A stretch of 64,000 nucleotides of DNA from assembly GCA_019054805.1 (NCBI GenBank), contig JAHQIY010000005.1, positions 1,657,501 through 1,721,500 of the forward strand, written 5' to 3'. Under the pieces are notes generated by a model. The model searched no databases and had not been told where the DNA came from. It worked only from the letters and a program-made list of their open reading frames with translations. This stretch comes from Brachionus manjavacas (lineage: Eukaryota; Rotifera; Eurotatoria; Ploima; Brachionidae). This document shows, piece by piece, positions 11,226 to 24,000 of this stretch. Within the stretch, counting starts at the first letter, position 1, and every line of letters begins with the position of its first letter. A program made the translations under genes and the position numbers.

Positions 11226-12076
11226 TTAAATGATATTTTCGTTTACTTTACTCATTTGTTCGAAAAGTCTATTTTTTTCTCGATTCTGATTGTAACCAGA
11301 TTTTTTCTGATCTCTAATCATTTTACCGCCAGCAGCCTTGGAATGTTCAGCACAGAGCCATAGAATTTTTCCATTCTTTAATTCGTATTTATTTAGACCA
11401 AAAAAAGATTCATTTTGATTGCCACTCAATTCTTTAGAATAATAGAAGTCATCATTTTCATATTTTTCAATAAAATAGCTCCTAAGACTGTTATACGAAT
11501 CCTTTATATTAGTTGAATTCTCAGCTTCTTTTTCTTTTATTTCTTTTAGTAAATTTTCGCTTTTTTCTGAAATTAATACCCCGAATTCACTAGAAAAACT
11601 GCAATTCATTAGTATGGTCATGATTCTAAGCAAATATACACAATTTGAAGCTAAGACATTGGGATACGAAACAAAGAAATCGGAAAAATGCCAACATTCA
11701 TCATGTTCACACATTGAACGAATACAAACAAAAAATTTTTTTGAGTCAGACATTTCTTCTAAATCCATTGATAATTTTTCTTCATGATCTTCTTTTTCTA
11801 CCTCGGATTGCTTTTTGTATTTGAAATTTTGAATTTTATCTTCGTCTATTAAATCTAAGAAGAAAAGTCGAGGATATGATCGAATTGTCGAAGCTGCGTC
11901 TGAAAATTGGATTAATTGACGCAAAAATTTCCGCTGAGTCAATTCGTACAGCTCATTGTAAGCATTAATATTAGAATCTTCTGCACAAATTTGATCCTCT
12001 GAATCATTGTTGGTGCATTTTTCCTGGATATTATTCAACTCTTGTTTCACATAATTTAAAAGAAGCGGAAATGCCT
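11226..12076 (-). CDS. ROCO gene A exon 19: Cys/His-containing C-terminal domain
   Basis: The acceptor at 12077-12078 joins in phase to exon 18 (QYETS-EAFPLLL). The domain has FLRQLIQFSDAASTIRSYPR, then CIRSMCEHDECWHFSDF and, near the end, KILWLCAEHSK, so conserved Cys and His residues could bind metal. Gene B has the same pattern at the same places. I do not know a function for this domain. Confidence 0.8.
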
Positions 12077-15000
12077 CTAAAATAGTTAATTTTAAATTAC
12101 GAAAACATAAAATTTGGGTCTTTAGTGATGAATGACAAGAGCCAATAAGCCATTTATCTTATCCTAGCAATGATTAGTATTAGTTGACCAAATGAATAAA
12201 TTTGTGGGTCATGGGAAATATGGTAAATTTACCTTTATTTAATCATTAAAAAAATTAAAATTACATATTTGACATTTTAATTTTTTAACATTTTTTTATC
12301 ATTAATATTACTAAATTTTGTTTTTCTATCAAAAATTCGGTAATTTTTTTTTGAAAAATGTGCAAATTATAATTTTTCTTTAAAAAAATCACTAAAATTC
12401 CCCAAAATTTATAAAAAAAACTAAAGTTGTGCTCTATATTTATTTTTTTTTAAGTATGGTAAATTTGATATTTTTCATTTTTGTAAACTTTCTAAAAATT
12501 ACTCTATTTCACATAAAGTAAGGTAAATTTACCATATTTTACGTAAATCGTTTTAAAATCAGAAGCAGAGCATCATTGTGGTTGTTTTTTTTTTTCAATT
12601 CAATAATGGAACTATACACATATTTTTGAGATTTTTTCCAAAACTTCATCTTATTTATAGGAATTGACAAAAAATTATATAAATCAACAGTATATACGCA
12701 TTTATAAGATATAATTTTGACAATCGATAATCTAAATTAGTATATTTTTTTATAGTAATATTTTCATGTACTTGAATAGATCTCCAAAAAGAGACTTTCA
12801 GGATGCATTTATACCAAGGTATCCTATTTTTAGTAACCTAAACCCTCCACCTTTCTATGTTAACATGATTTGTCAAATAATTAAGTGGATCAGTTCTAGC
12901 CACACACTATGTGACCTTCAATCTATGACTAAAGATCTAGAATTTTAATCATTTTTTACCTGATGTCTCATATTGAAAATTAATTTCGGAATAATTGCCA
13001 GCCAAAAAAGCTATCTCAGTTTTGCGCCATTCATTACCAAGGCCGACTACGGCTTTTATAATAGGCAGTTTGAGTGATATGTGAGCGAATCTAAATTCTA
13101 ATTTACAATTTTGTGACTCGACATATTCGTCTGAAACACAGGCCACAATAACTTTTGCCAAATTCATTCCTCTGGTTATCTCGCCAAACATCTGAGTTGT
13201 CGAGTCCAAATTGTCAATATCTAGCCATGCATTTATTCCATTATCAGCAAAAAATTTCACCAAACTTCTCGGATCTAGCCAGCCGAGACTTTTATTTGTG
13301 CCCTTGGACCCCTTTTTGATAGCTTCATGTGAGTTAGCCCAACAATAGCTTATAAATACATCAGGTTTTTTAATCCCTCTTTCTTTTTTCGGATCAACTT
13401 GAATAATTTTTTCTATTGATTCCAATGTATCGGCTATTTTTGTTGCATATCGCTTTGGATCCTGCATTATGATCCGAAAGTCAGCACAAGACGAGGCAAA
13501 AATTGGATTCAAAAGCCATTTTCGGGCTCCCAATAATCCGAACTCAATTAGTAAATAGGTTTTTTTTATAAGATTCTTGGCCAATTCAAATATTTGAATA
13601 CTTTTTGAGTCCCTGGAAAAATTGTCTGACACTCCGAATATAACTAATTTGGACTGTTTTATGATGCTGGTTATTTTATCAAATTTTTCTCTAGATGGAG
13701 TATTACTGTACCATATTTTGTATCCTTGAAACTCAATGGCTTTAATGACATTCAAAGGATCAATAGATTTTTGCTGGTCAAGAACTGTGTCTTGCTCACA
13801 ATACCAAAACATAATGTCAAATTTAAAATTATCCCTTAGCTTTTTTAAGTCCCTGATTGAATACTCGAGATTCAAGTCCATGTTGTTCGATTCATCGATA
13901 GGCATTATAGCCATCATTTCCTCAATTGATACTGCATGAAAATGTTTGGCACACTGCAAAAAGGGTGCTTTTAGCTCACTTGCTCTTTTAAGCAGGACAG
14001 AACTAAACAGATGAGGATCAATCGATTGGGAGTCAACACAATCGGGACAGGGAAAGCTAAAGTCATATTTAAGTCCATCGAATGAATCATTAATTAGTGT
14101 CTCAATTGCTTCATGTATTACCAAGATAATATTTTCTGGTTTTATGCCTTGTACTATCACTTGAATGTGAGGAAGATTATCCAATTGAGTAATCATAGCC
14201 AAATGTGATTTTTTTTTCAACAGTGATCCTTTTTTCCAAATGACCGAGTTGTCTCCATATTGATAGAGTCTGACTTGAATTCGGTTGAACAAACCGATGG
14301 GAAGATAGTCAAAAGTGTACATCACTCTGAAGTGTTTAATTTTAATTGAAGATTTGTGATCTATTTCTGGCCACTCGAATTCAGGTTCAGTTTCAGGCAA
14401 AAGGCATGGAATTATACTTGTTTTGTTGTCTTGTAAAGAAAAAGTAAGATCAAATTCTTCGGTTAATTTAAGCATCCATTCATGTAAATTTTCTTCATAA
14501 TCCGACCAAACTTCTTTTAACTCGTCAATAGTAAATTTTCCATCTTTAATACTTGTTTCTTTGACTGAAACGATCTTGGCAAAAGCGTCAATTATCCATT
14601 GAGGATTGATGACTAATCTATTTCTTAAAATTTGGTTCTCAAAAAACTGCACAGAACCTAGATCATGTAGAAATCGGATCGATTGTTCTAATTCACGTTC
14701 TTCATAAATACCATTTTTTTCGGCTAACAATTTAATGTCTTCATAAAGAATCAAAGGCTTTTTTGATGCATTCACTTTTATACTGTTTTCAAAGTCTATC
14801 CATGCTTTCTTAAATTTTTATTTTATTAATTACAGTTTTTTTTTTGATAAAAAATATAGGCAATATGGGTTATTTTTAAAAAAGTTCAAAGTTTCATGGA
14901 TAAATTATTTGCGTCCGTTTATTTACATTTGGTTTCAAACTTCAATCATTTTTTTCTTTACTCCTTATCAATTTTTTCCTCGGCTTGAGTCAGGGTCCTC

Positions 15001-18000
15001 AAGCTGCTTCAAATTTAAATAAGTATTTTGAAGAAAAACTTATTTAACTTATTTAAAATAAAAAAAATTCCAGTTGATGTTTCTGAATAAATTTAAGTGA
15101 TTTTAAATAATTTTTTTCAAACAAATTTTCAAATCATTTTTATTCAGTGAAGGCTTTTATAAATCATTAAGCACATTTTATTTTATATTTACAAAAAAAA
15201 AACACTTTTGAAACAAATTGGATTTTTGGAGTTAAACTACTTATTTAATATTTGGAATATTTAATAAAAATGATCTTTTAAAATAAGAAAATAAATTATT
15301 GTAAAACTGGCTTAGTGATCAAAAGCCACCAATTTCCCATAATATTTATTTAATTTTTACAGATTTTAAGGCGAAATTTAGCTTGAAAAACTTGTTGTTA
15401 AATTTTTTTCTAAATTTAAACTAATTTAACTTTAATTAAATTAAATATTTTTAAATATTTAAAAAACCCTCGTTTTCTTAAAGAGAATTTTACGAGCTTT
15501 CTAAAAATGTCCTTAGTTTTTGTTCAGGAAGTTTACTTATCGAGATATTCAGCTTAAAATAAAAGAGCTTAATTATAATGAGAATTTGATTTTAAAAATA
15601 TCAAGATCTTAGAAAAATAAAACACTGTGTTCTTAAGTTAAAGAAATAAAAGAAAGAATACAAGTGATAGATTTCTAGTACTTTGAAGCTTTTTGAAGAG
15701 TTCCCGTGACTAATGAAAAATTTTTAAGAAATTTATTTCAAAGTTTTTTCTAATCTGTGAATCATCGAAAACAAAGTTTTAGTTTTTAAATTTTTCAAAT
15801 TTCTCATATTTTATAAAATAATCCCATCACCAAAAGATTAAATTAAAATAAAAAGGGAACTAACTTTCCTTTACGAAAATGAGAAAAAAGAGGCAAAAGA
15901 TTGCTATAAAAGAAATAAAAAATTTTGCCTCATTTAAGTTTATCAAATTCTTACGCAATTAAAAATTTAAGACATAGACTCTTTTTTTTTGTTAAATTAA
16001 TAAAACAAATATATAAAATTATACAATTATAAATTGAATTTTCTCAATTATTATGAAATTATTTGAAATTCTCGAAAGCCATACTTCCTTTACAAAAATT
16101 AATCACATTTTCAGAAAGCTCGTTTAATTCTCTTCAAGAAAAATTGGTGTCAGTTGGGGGTCAGTGGTAAACAATTGGGGTGAGGTTTTTAAAAATTTTA
16201 AATATTCAATTTTGGCTAAAAATAAAAATTTTGAAGAAAAACTTAGTTAACTTATTTAATATTAAAATTTTTTAATATTCCATTTAGTTTGAAATTTCCT
16301 CTATTTTTTGAAAATTAAATGTTCACTTTCTAAAAAAGTGCGGGTCAGTGATTTAGTAGGACCCGTTTATTTTTCCCCTTAGCTATTTAATTCCACATAA
16401 CAATTCGCAATAATTTTGTTAAAACCAATTTAAATAATGAGTACCCTATTTATTTTTATTCAAGACGAAAAACAATTTATTGAATTTAAAAATATTTTAA
16501 TGTTTAAAAATTTTGACCCGATCTGGCAATAGAAATGATATTTCAGCTTTTCTATTCCAGTCTCAAAGAAAATTTAATCCTTGATCAATTTTCAAAACAA
16601 TTTCAAATTTAGTTTTGTCCAAATTTTCGCATTTTTGTATGTAAAAATTTTCGCTGAATTAATTATAAGTAAATATTTACTCACAGGAATCTTTTCTCCG
16701 ATATACTTTTCTTTTAGAGTTATGTCAACAATCTCTTTTCTTAATTGATCAATTCCATATCTTGTTGTGCATGATACAAAATAAAATCCGACAATATTTT
16801 TAAATCTAGATTTTAGATTTTTCTGATTCAGAGTATATTTCGAAACCTAATTAACAAGTTTATTTTTTGAGTGAAGTAAAATTTATCAATTACCTGATCA
16901 ATATGGGTACCAACTATTAAAACGGGTGCGCTTGGAGAATGACAACTTATGCTACTAAGCCAAAATTCTAATCCAGCATATTCGCTTCCCAATCTTACAT
17001 TCCAAACTAACAAATAAACGCTTCTTGAACTCAAAAAAAATTGATGTGTGTTATAATAGACACTCTGGCCTGCAAAATCCCACATTGAAAACGAAAGTTG
17101 AGACCCATCGTCTAGATCCACATGCCAATCATCAATGCTTATACCATCGGTAACATCGCATTTTTCTTTTTTAAAACCTTTTAGAGCTCTTGAAAGTGAC
17201 GTTTTTCCTGCCTGGCCTAACCCAACTAGCATTAATTTTGTTCGCTTTAGCTCAACCGAACCTGATATTAATTTTTTCAGGTAAGTCATGACTGAGTCCA
17301 TCCCTCGATCTACAATTTCAGGTGGTGGAGTTACAAGAGAAAGACAATTAGATAAACTTAGCTTTATTAATGACAAATTAGCTAATTTAGGACTGATGCT
17401 TTGCAATAAAATGCAGTTATTTAGAATAAGGCTATATAAATTTTTCAAGTTTTCTATTTCATCTGATATTTGTTCAATAGATTGAAAGCTTAAATCTAAA
17501 GTTTCCAAATATGTCATTTGTAAAATAATATTTGGTAAGTCAGGACCTAAACGCAAAAATCTTTTGAAAAGAAAAGCATTCAGTTTTAAAATTTCATCTG
17601 ATTCCAGATATCCATTCGAATTTGAATCAAAGTATTTAAATAGTTTTTTTGATTGATCAGAACTCAAAAGCTTTGTTTTGGAAATCTCTCTGGTATAGCT
17701 TTCCTCACCAATTAATGAACTGTTTTTGAGACATTTTTTAAGGTCAAAAAGTGCTATGCCAATAAATTTTAAATTTATAGTTTTCAGAGGCTTTAATTTA
17801 AAAATGAAATGAGAGAATGAAGATCGAGAAATTTTGAGATTTTTTATCGCACCCGGAAGGCGTACTTTGTGTTGTGGGTCTTTTACTTCCAAATTTTCTA
17901 GTTCCAAAGTTTCAAGACTCTTCATTTTGTCAAATTTTAAACAATCAGCATCTATTCTATTGACAAAAGAAAAACTTTTTAATTTTTCAAGCTTGAATAT

Positions 18001-21000
18001 AGATTTAGGAATTGAATCTAGATTGTTATTCCACAATTTTAGATAGATCAAATTTTCTAAATGTAGAAAAAAATTCTGATCATCAATTTCCAAAGGCACG
18101 CTGATTAGAATTAACTCGACTAAATTAGGAAAATTTTTAGCAAATTTTGCTTCAAGATTAAGAATTCTATCAGAAGCTACTATTCCAAAGTGGAGACAAA
18201 ATTTTGAATATTCATTAATTTTTTCGTTCAGAGAATATTCTTGTCTACTTGAATGACTGTATTTATAATCAGCTAAAAAGCAATAATAGCATCTACCCAG
18301 TGGAATCGGACTCTTTTCAAACTTGTATATAGTTGATTCCTGTTTACCGATTGCAACTGAGTGGTATTTTTTCAAATCAATAGTAAATATTTGTGATTCC
18401 ATTTGGCTAAGATTTAAAAAAATACTCAATTCCTCAAATAAATACTTCAAATAGTCTCGAATATGTTTAGTTAATTCGTGTTCATCAATGTTCGTATCTT
18501 TGTCATCGAAAATTTGACAATTATCAGGCACAATCGAATCAAACTGAAAAATTAAAATATTAGATTAACCATAAAAAAATCTAGCCTTATAAAGAAATGC
18601 ATTTTGAAAATTTTTTCTATAATTTTAATAATAATCTTTAATTAAATCACCAATTTTTTTATGAGCTGAATTTACATTTACAGACCTCAGTGAATACCAA
18701 AATTTATTCCATCGTCAAAATTTACAAAAAGACTAATTTTCTAACTTTTAACTTGATTAATTTTTAATTTCTTAAGAAAATTCTTAAATTATATTCTTTT
18801 TTTGAAATTCAGTAAGAATGAAAAATATTCCTTTGACTACAATTTACCAAAGTACAGTAAATACACAAAATTACAGGTATTGAACAATTCATCAATTAAA
18901 TCGATTTAACATTTCAACAGCGACACATCATCTTAAAAACTCTTCATTTTTATTTGTATTCAAAAATTTTAAAAATTATATTAAAAGATCATTTTTAATA
19001 ATCTATTTTCTTTAAATAATTAACTCCTTCTCAAATGCATCAAAAATTATTTGTCTTTCTACAATGAGCTGCTTTCACTTTTCTCTGAAGTAAATTCCTA
19101 TTTGGACGATTTAATAATTTTTATTTTCTCTTACATCTTCTAAATATTAGTAAGTTTCTAAGTTTTTAATTGAATTTAAGTTCAATAGTATAATAAATTA
19201 TATAACTCAGCCATTTATGATTGTTTTCATTAACTAAAAAAAAGGTATAAAAAAATTTCATTTTTTCCAGAGTTAAAAAGTAAGTTCTTAAAATGCAAAA
19301 TAGTGCAACCAATATTATTGCTTATTCGGTGTTATTATTTATTATTTATCATTTGCTAAAGACAATAAAAAAATACAAAATCCAGCTGGATTTCTGATGT
19401 CAATATTCAAAAGTGATGAATTGAACGAAAGCCTTGAGTCAGAAAATGATGATATAAAAGGTAACACAATGTCTCAACAAATATCAAATGAAGAAAAAAC
19501 ATATCTTGATCGAGATGAAAATTGCCTAATAAAAAGATCAGCATCTTTAACTTTAAATGAATCCTTAATTTCTAAAAAGCAATATAACCCTTCAATCGAT
19601 GTTTTTTTTTTACATGTGCCTTGTTGGGGTGCCAATTTTTGTAACAACAATATAAATATTAGACTCACTAATACTTGTACAATTGACTATTTTTTATTAG
19701 GACTTTGGTATTCCAGTAAGCTTTCGTCTAAAATATTACCGTGTTTAAACAATTCGTCATCAAATATTAAGGACAAGTTACATGAGCTTATCAATTATAT
19801 CGAAATAAATGACTGGAATATTGCCCGTAAATTCTGGCTTACAGATATTTGCATAATAAATTTTGACTTAGTCGCAGAAATACCAACAAAATATAATGTG
19901 AAAATTGGTAGAAGAAATAAATTAGTCATATCTACTTTCGGAAATGAATTTGAATTTTTTTTTGATTATCTTTTTCATTTACAAAAATTCGAAGTTGTAA
20001 AAAAATGTTCAAATGAATTATGCAAATACCAGTCTGTTCTTCCAATTAGTCACTTTTACTTCGAAAAACAAGATGATGATATATTTTGATTTTGTTGTAT
20101 TCTTTTGTACTGAATTTTTGAAAAACAAAATTTTTAAGTGTTTAACTTTTTTAGAAATATAAAAAAAAAATTTACTAGTTCATGAAACATTATGGAAAGT
20201 GTGATGCTTTAGAGTGAAAGACGGATCAAACTTAAAAATTCAATATCCCATTAATGCAAAATATTTAGTATTTTTTCAATTGTTAAAATTTTAAAATAAA
20301 AATTGATCGTAAAAGAGTTAACAATTTTTTTTAAATTCATCTCATATATTTGGTTACCATTAATATTCACAAAACAGAAAATATGCATTCTTCAAGATAC
20401 TTATAAAAATAAGTGAAAAATTTAAAAATGTCGGTTTTTAGAAATTCAATTCAAAAGAACATAAAAAACTTTGTTATATAACTCTTTTTGTAGTTTCTTC
20501 TAGGTATTTTTTTTACCAAATTAAAAATTTTTGTACATTTATTTAATATTTGTAGCATTCAAATTAAATTAATGTTCAAAAAATAAATAATTTCTGGTAA
20601 GCCTCAAAAAAATAATTGATAAATTTTGAAAGATTTATTAAAATGGAAAAAAATTTCCGCTACCATTATGTGTGGAATTATTAAAAATATTTTTACTTAG
20701 TGCATATGTAGATTAAAATATTAGAAAATTTAGATCTCAAATTAAATTTGTTTTTACAAAATGTATCCAATGTTGAAATAACATATAAAAAGCGCTATTT
20801 TTCAAACATTTTTTTCAGTCTCATTTAAAAAAATAATTTCAAGTTAATATTGCAAGCATTTTCAAATTTAAAATTAAACTTGTTAGTGAAATAGAACAAG
20901 TTTAGTTTTTATTTAAAAAATAAAAAAATAAATATCTTGAATTTTTTTTTGTGTTTTGTGGTTCATCCTAAACACTTTAATTGTGGTTCGTTTAATGTAT

Positions 21001-24000
21001 TTTAACAAAAACTTTTATGATAAAAAAATGGAAAATAGAACGTAGAAACAGGTCTAGAAATAGGAAATAGGTCTAATCAACGTAGTATTATTTTAAGTGT
21101 TCATTAAATCATAAGCCTGAATAAGTTTGAAAAAATTTTAGTTCCAAAAATATCTCCGTTCAATTTTCTATTTTTCATTATATAAGCTTTTGTCAAAACA
21201 AATTAGACAAACATCATTTAAAAATTTGAAAAAAGGCTTTTTAATGATTTTTTTTAATTTTGATATTGTGAATTTTTAAATGCGGAATTAAATTTCATTG
21301 CATTTTTAATAATTACAATCCTTCTTCATGATTTAAAAAAAAAAGCTTTGAAATTTAAAAAAAAATTTAAAATCTGCGATGAAATTTAATTACACAATTA
21401 TTAAATTTTTTGATTAAATTTGAAAAATGAAATTTGATCAAAAATTTCACTTCGTTCAAATTATTTCCTATTTTGATAAATTGGTATTGTGAGGTAAAGT
21501 GAATTTCAAAAACAAAAGAACATTCAGTATATTATGTATAATTTACTGAATGTTCTAAATCACCTTTAAGGCCTTCATTTAAATAAATAAATAAATATAT
21601 AATAAATTTTGATTTATAAAAAAGAAAGAATTTTTTTTCATTTGTTTTTGAAATTCACTTTACCTTCAATTATTCAAACAAAAACTAAACTTGTTCTATT
21701 TCACTTACAAGTTTAATTTTAAATATGAAAATGCTTGCAATATTAACTTGAAATTAATTTTTTATGTGAGACTGAAAATAATGTTTGAAAAATCGCACTT
21801 TTTCTATGTTATTTCAACATTGGATACATTTTGTAATTCAAACACAAAAAATTAAACCAAATGTTTAAGTGATTTAAAAAAAAAAACTTCAAAATTAATC
21901 AGAAATGAATAAATACTAAATTAAATACCTTTGAATTGTAGACTAAATAGCTGCTTATCAATATAACAGTCAAATCATTCATATTTATCATTTCTTTTTT
22001 AATAGATATGCCCTTTACATTTAGTAAGTGTGCATATAAAGTTTTATCGTCGTTTAATCTGGTCATACAGCACATATGTAATTTTAAGTCGTCTAATAAA
22101 GAATACTTTTTTGGTTTAATTAGATCTTTAAATTTTTGAGGTAAGAGTAAAATTCCTCTCAATGGTGCAGATATTTGATCATATTTCATTTTCACTTGTT
22201 TTTCTATCATATAAACCGATTTTTGTTTCATATAATCATTAATGTATTGTAAATATTTTTTTGAATTCTTCAAGCAAGGTCTTTGAGCAATGTCATCATT
22301 GTTACCTTTGAATTCTGAGAGATCCATTCCACTTTTTTGCTCCTAAACATAAAGCGAAAGTAAAATTAAATAAACATTGTAATTTAAAAAGCTACAATTG
22401 TAAATAAATCAAATGGTACTGCCTTATAGCTATTTTTTTTAAGAAATTCACTCCATTCAAATTCATGGTTTAATTTATTTGAATCTTAAATAAAAATTTT
22501 AAATGTTAAGCTTTCCAAAATAAATAATTTTACTCATAAAAGAATAGAATTTAATGTTTTTATTTTCAAGTTGATTAAACAATTCATTCTTCTCCCTTTT
22601 TTTCTTTGTATAATTATACCAGCCAGCTGGTCTCAAGTCAAGATCACTGATATCCGCCCAATAATCACAGTTTGCACGCGTTAAATGTACTAGCACTGAA
22701 TTTTCCTTGACATGGACTGCCAAATATAATTGTTAAATTTTAAAAAATAATTTAATAAATTGACTTCTTATACTTATTTTAGCAGTTGTAAAAATATTGC
22801 TCTTTTTACGGTCTCTGGCTTCGAGGTAATGATCAATTAAACAATTTAATTGAGTTTTGAAATATTGAATTTTTAAATAGCTATTTTTTTTTAAATTTTT
22901 TCTATATTCCGATTTAACATAAAAAGTATCTCTAAATGATCCAAAATGAGGCACTAAATTACAATCGATAGATTCTATTTCTAGCAAACTTAAACCATTA
23001 AGACAAAGTTTAATTCTTGTAACACTTTTTTTCTTTAAAAAAAATATATTATATTTCTTAAAATTTAAATCTTTAATACCTCTTTTAAAAATTCGATTTT
23101 AACAACATCACCCATATTAATTTGATTTTTTAAATCAGACTTTTCAGACAGTAAGCTATAGGTAACACTAATACTTTTAGTTTTTACAAATTTTATTTCC
23201 ATTTTTTGCAAAAAAATCCATATTTCTGAATTTTCAGCATTATCTCTTAAAAGATATAAACTAAGGAACAAAAAATATTTTTTAATTAACTTACGTAGAT
23301 AAACAAATAAAAAAATCTTGGACCATATTTTCGCTTGTAAAATCGAGAATAAAGACACTGTAATTTTCATTTATGCTATGTATTTCTGGTAGGTAACAGT
23401 AAAGCTGATCATTGTTTCCATCTAAAAAATGATTTGGTCTTTTTTTTGATACTCTGCTTAATGGTACTTCAAAAAACTTCATAAATAACTCAAAATATGC
23501 ATTCTTTAGTTTCTTAAATTTGTAAAATTTCAAATCACAAACGTTGCATTTTGATTCATCTTTTTCATTTTTCTCAAAATTATGTTGACTGATTTCGAAT
23601 AAATTCTGTAGAAAAGATAAATCACTAGACCAAACTGATAGAATGGTTAGTTTCATTATTTAAATTCATATTTTCAATCTTAAAAATACCTCTTTCATAT
23701 TCTTTTACTTCTTTATCATCACAAATTGGATGTTTAAAACATTGGCTATCTAGTTTTAGCTAAAAAAATGTTACAATTAAAAAAATCACTAAATTTAAAT
23801 TTACTAAATAAATTGAGTGAGATTTGAATATTAAATATTTTAGGTAAATATAAAAATTCATATAAATTGTCTTGAAGTGGTTCAAAAAAGATTTATCAGT
23901 TAAATTAAAATATCTCTCTGGGTCGAGCATTCTAACAGATAAATAGACTTTAAAAAAAATCATTAAGTGATATTAAATTAAGAATAAAAAAAACCTTCTT

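Noticed and set aside
12766..12948. 60-codon plus-strand ORF next to the TIR exon
   Set aside because: Located in intron 18 of ROCO gene A on the opposite strand, with no homologous frame in gene B.
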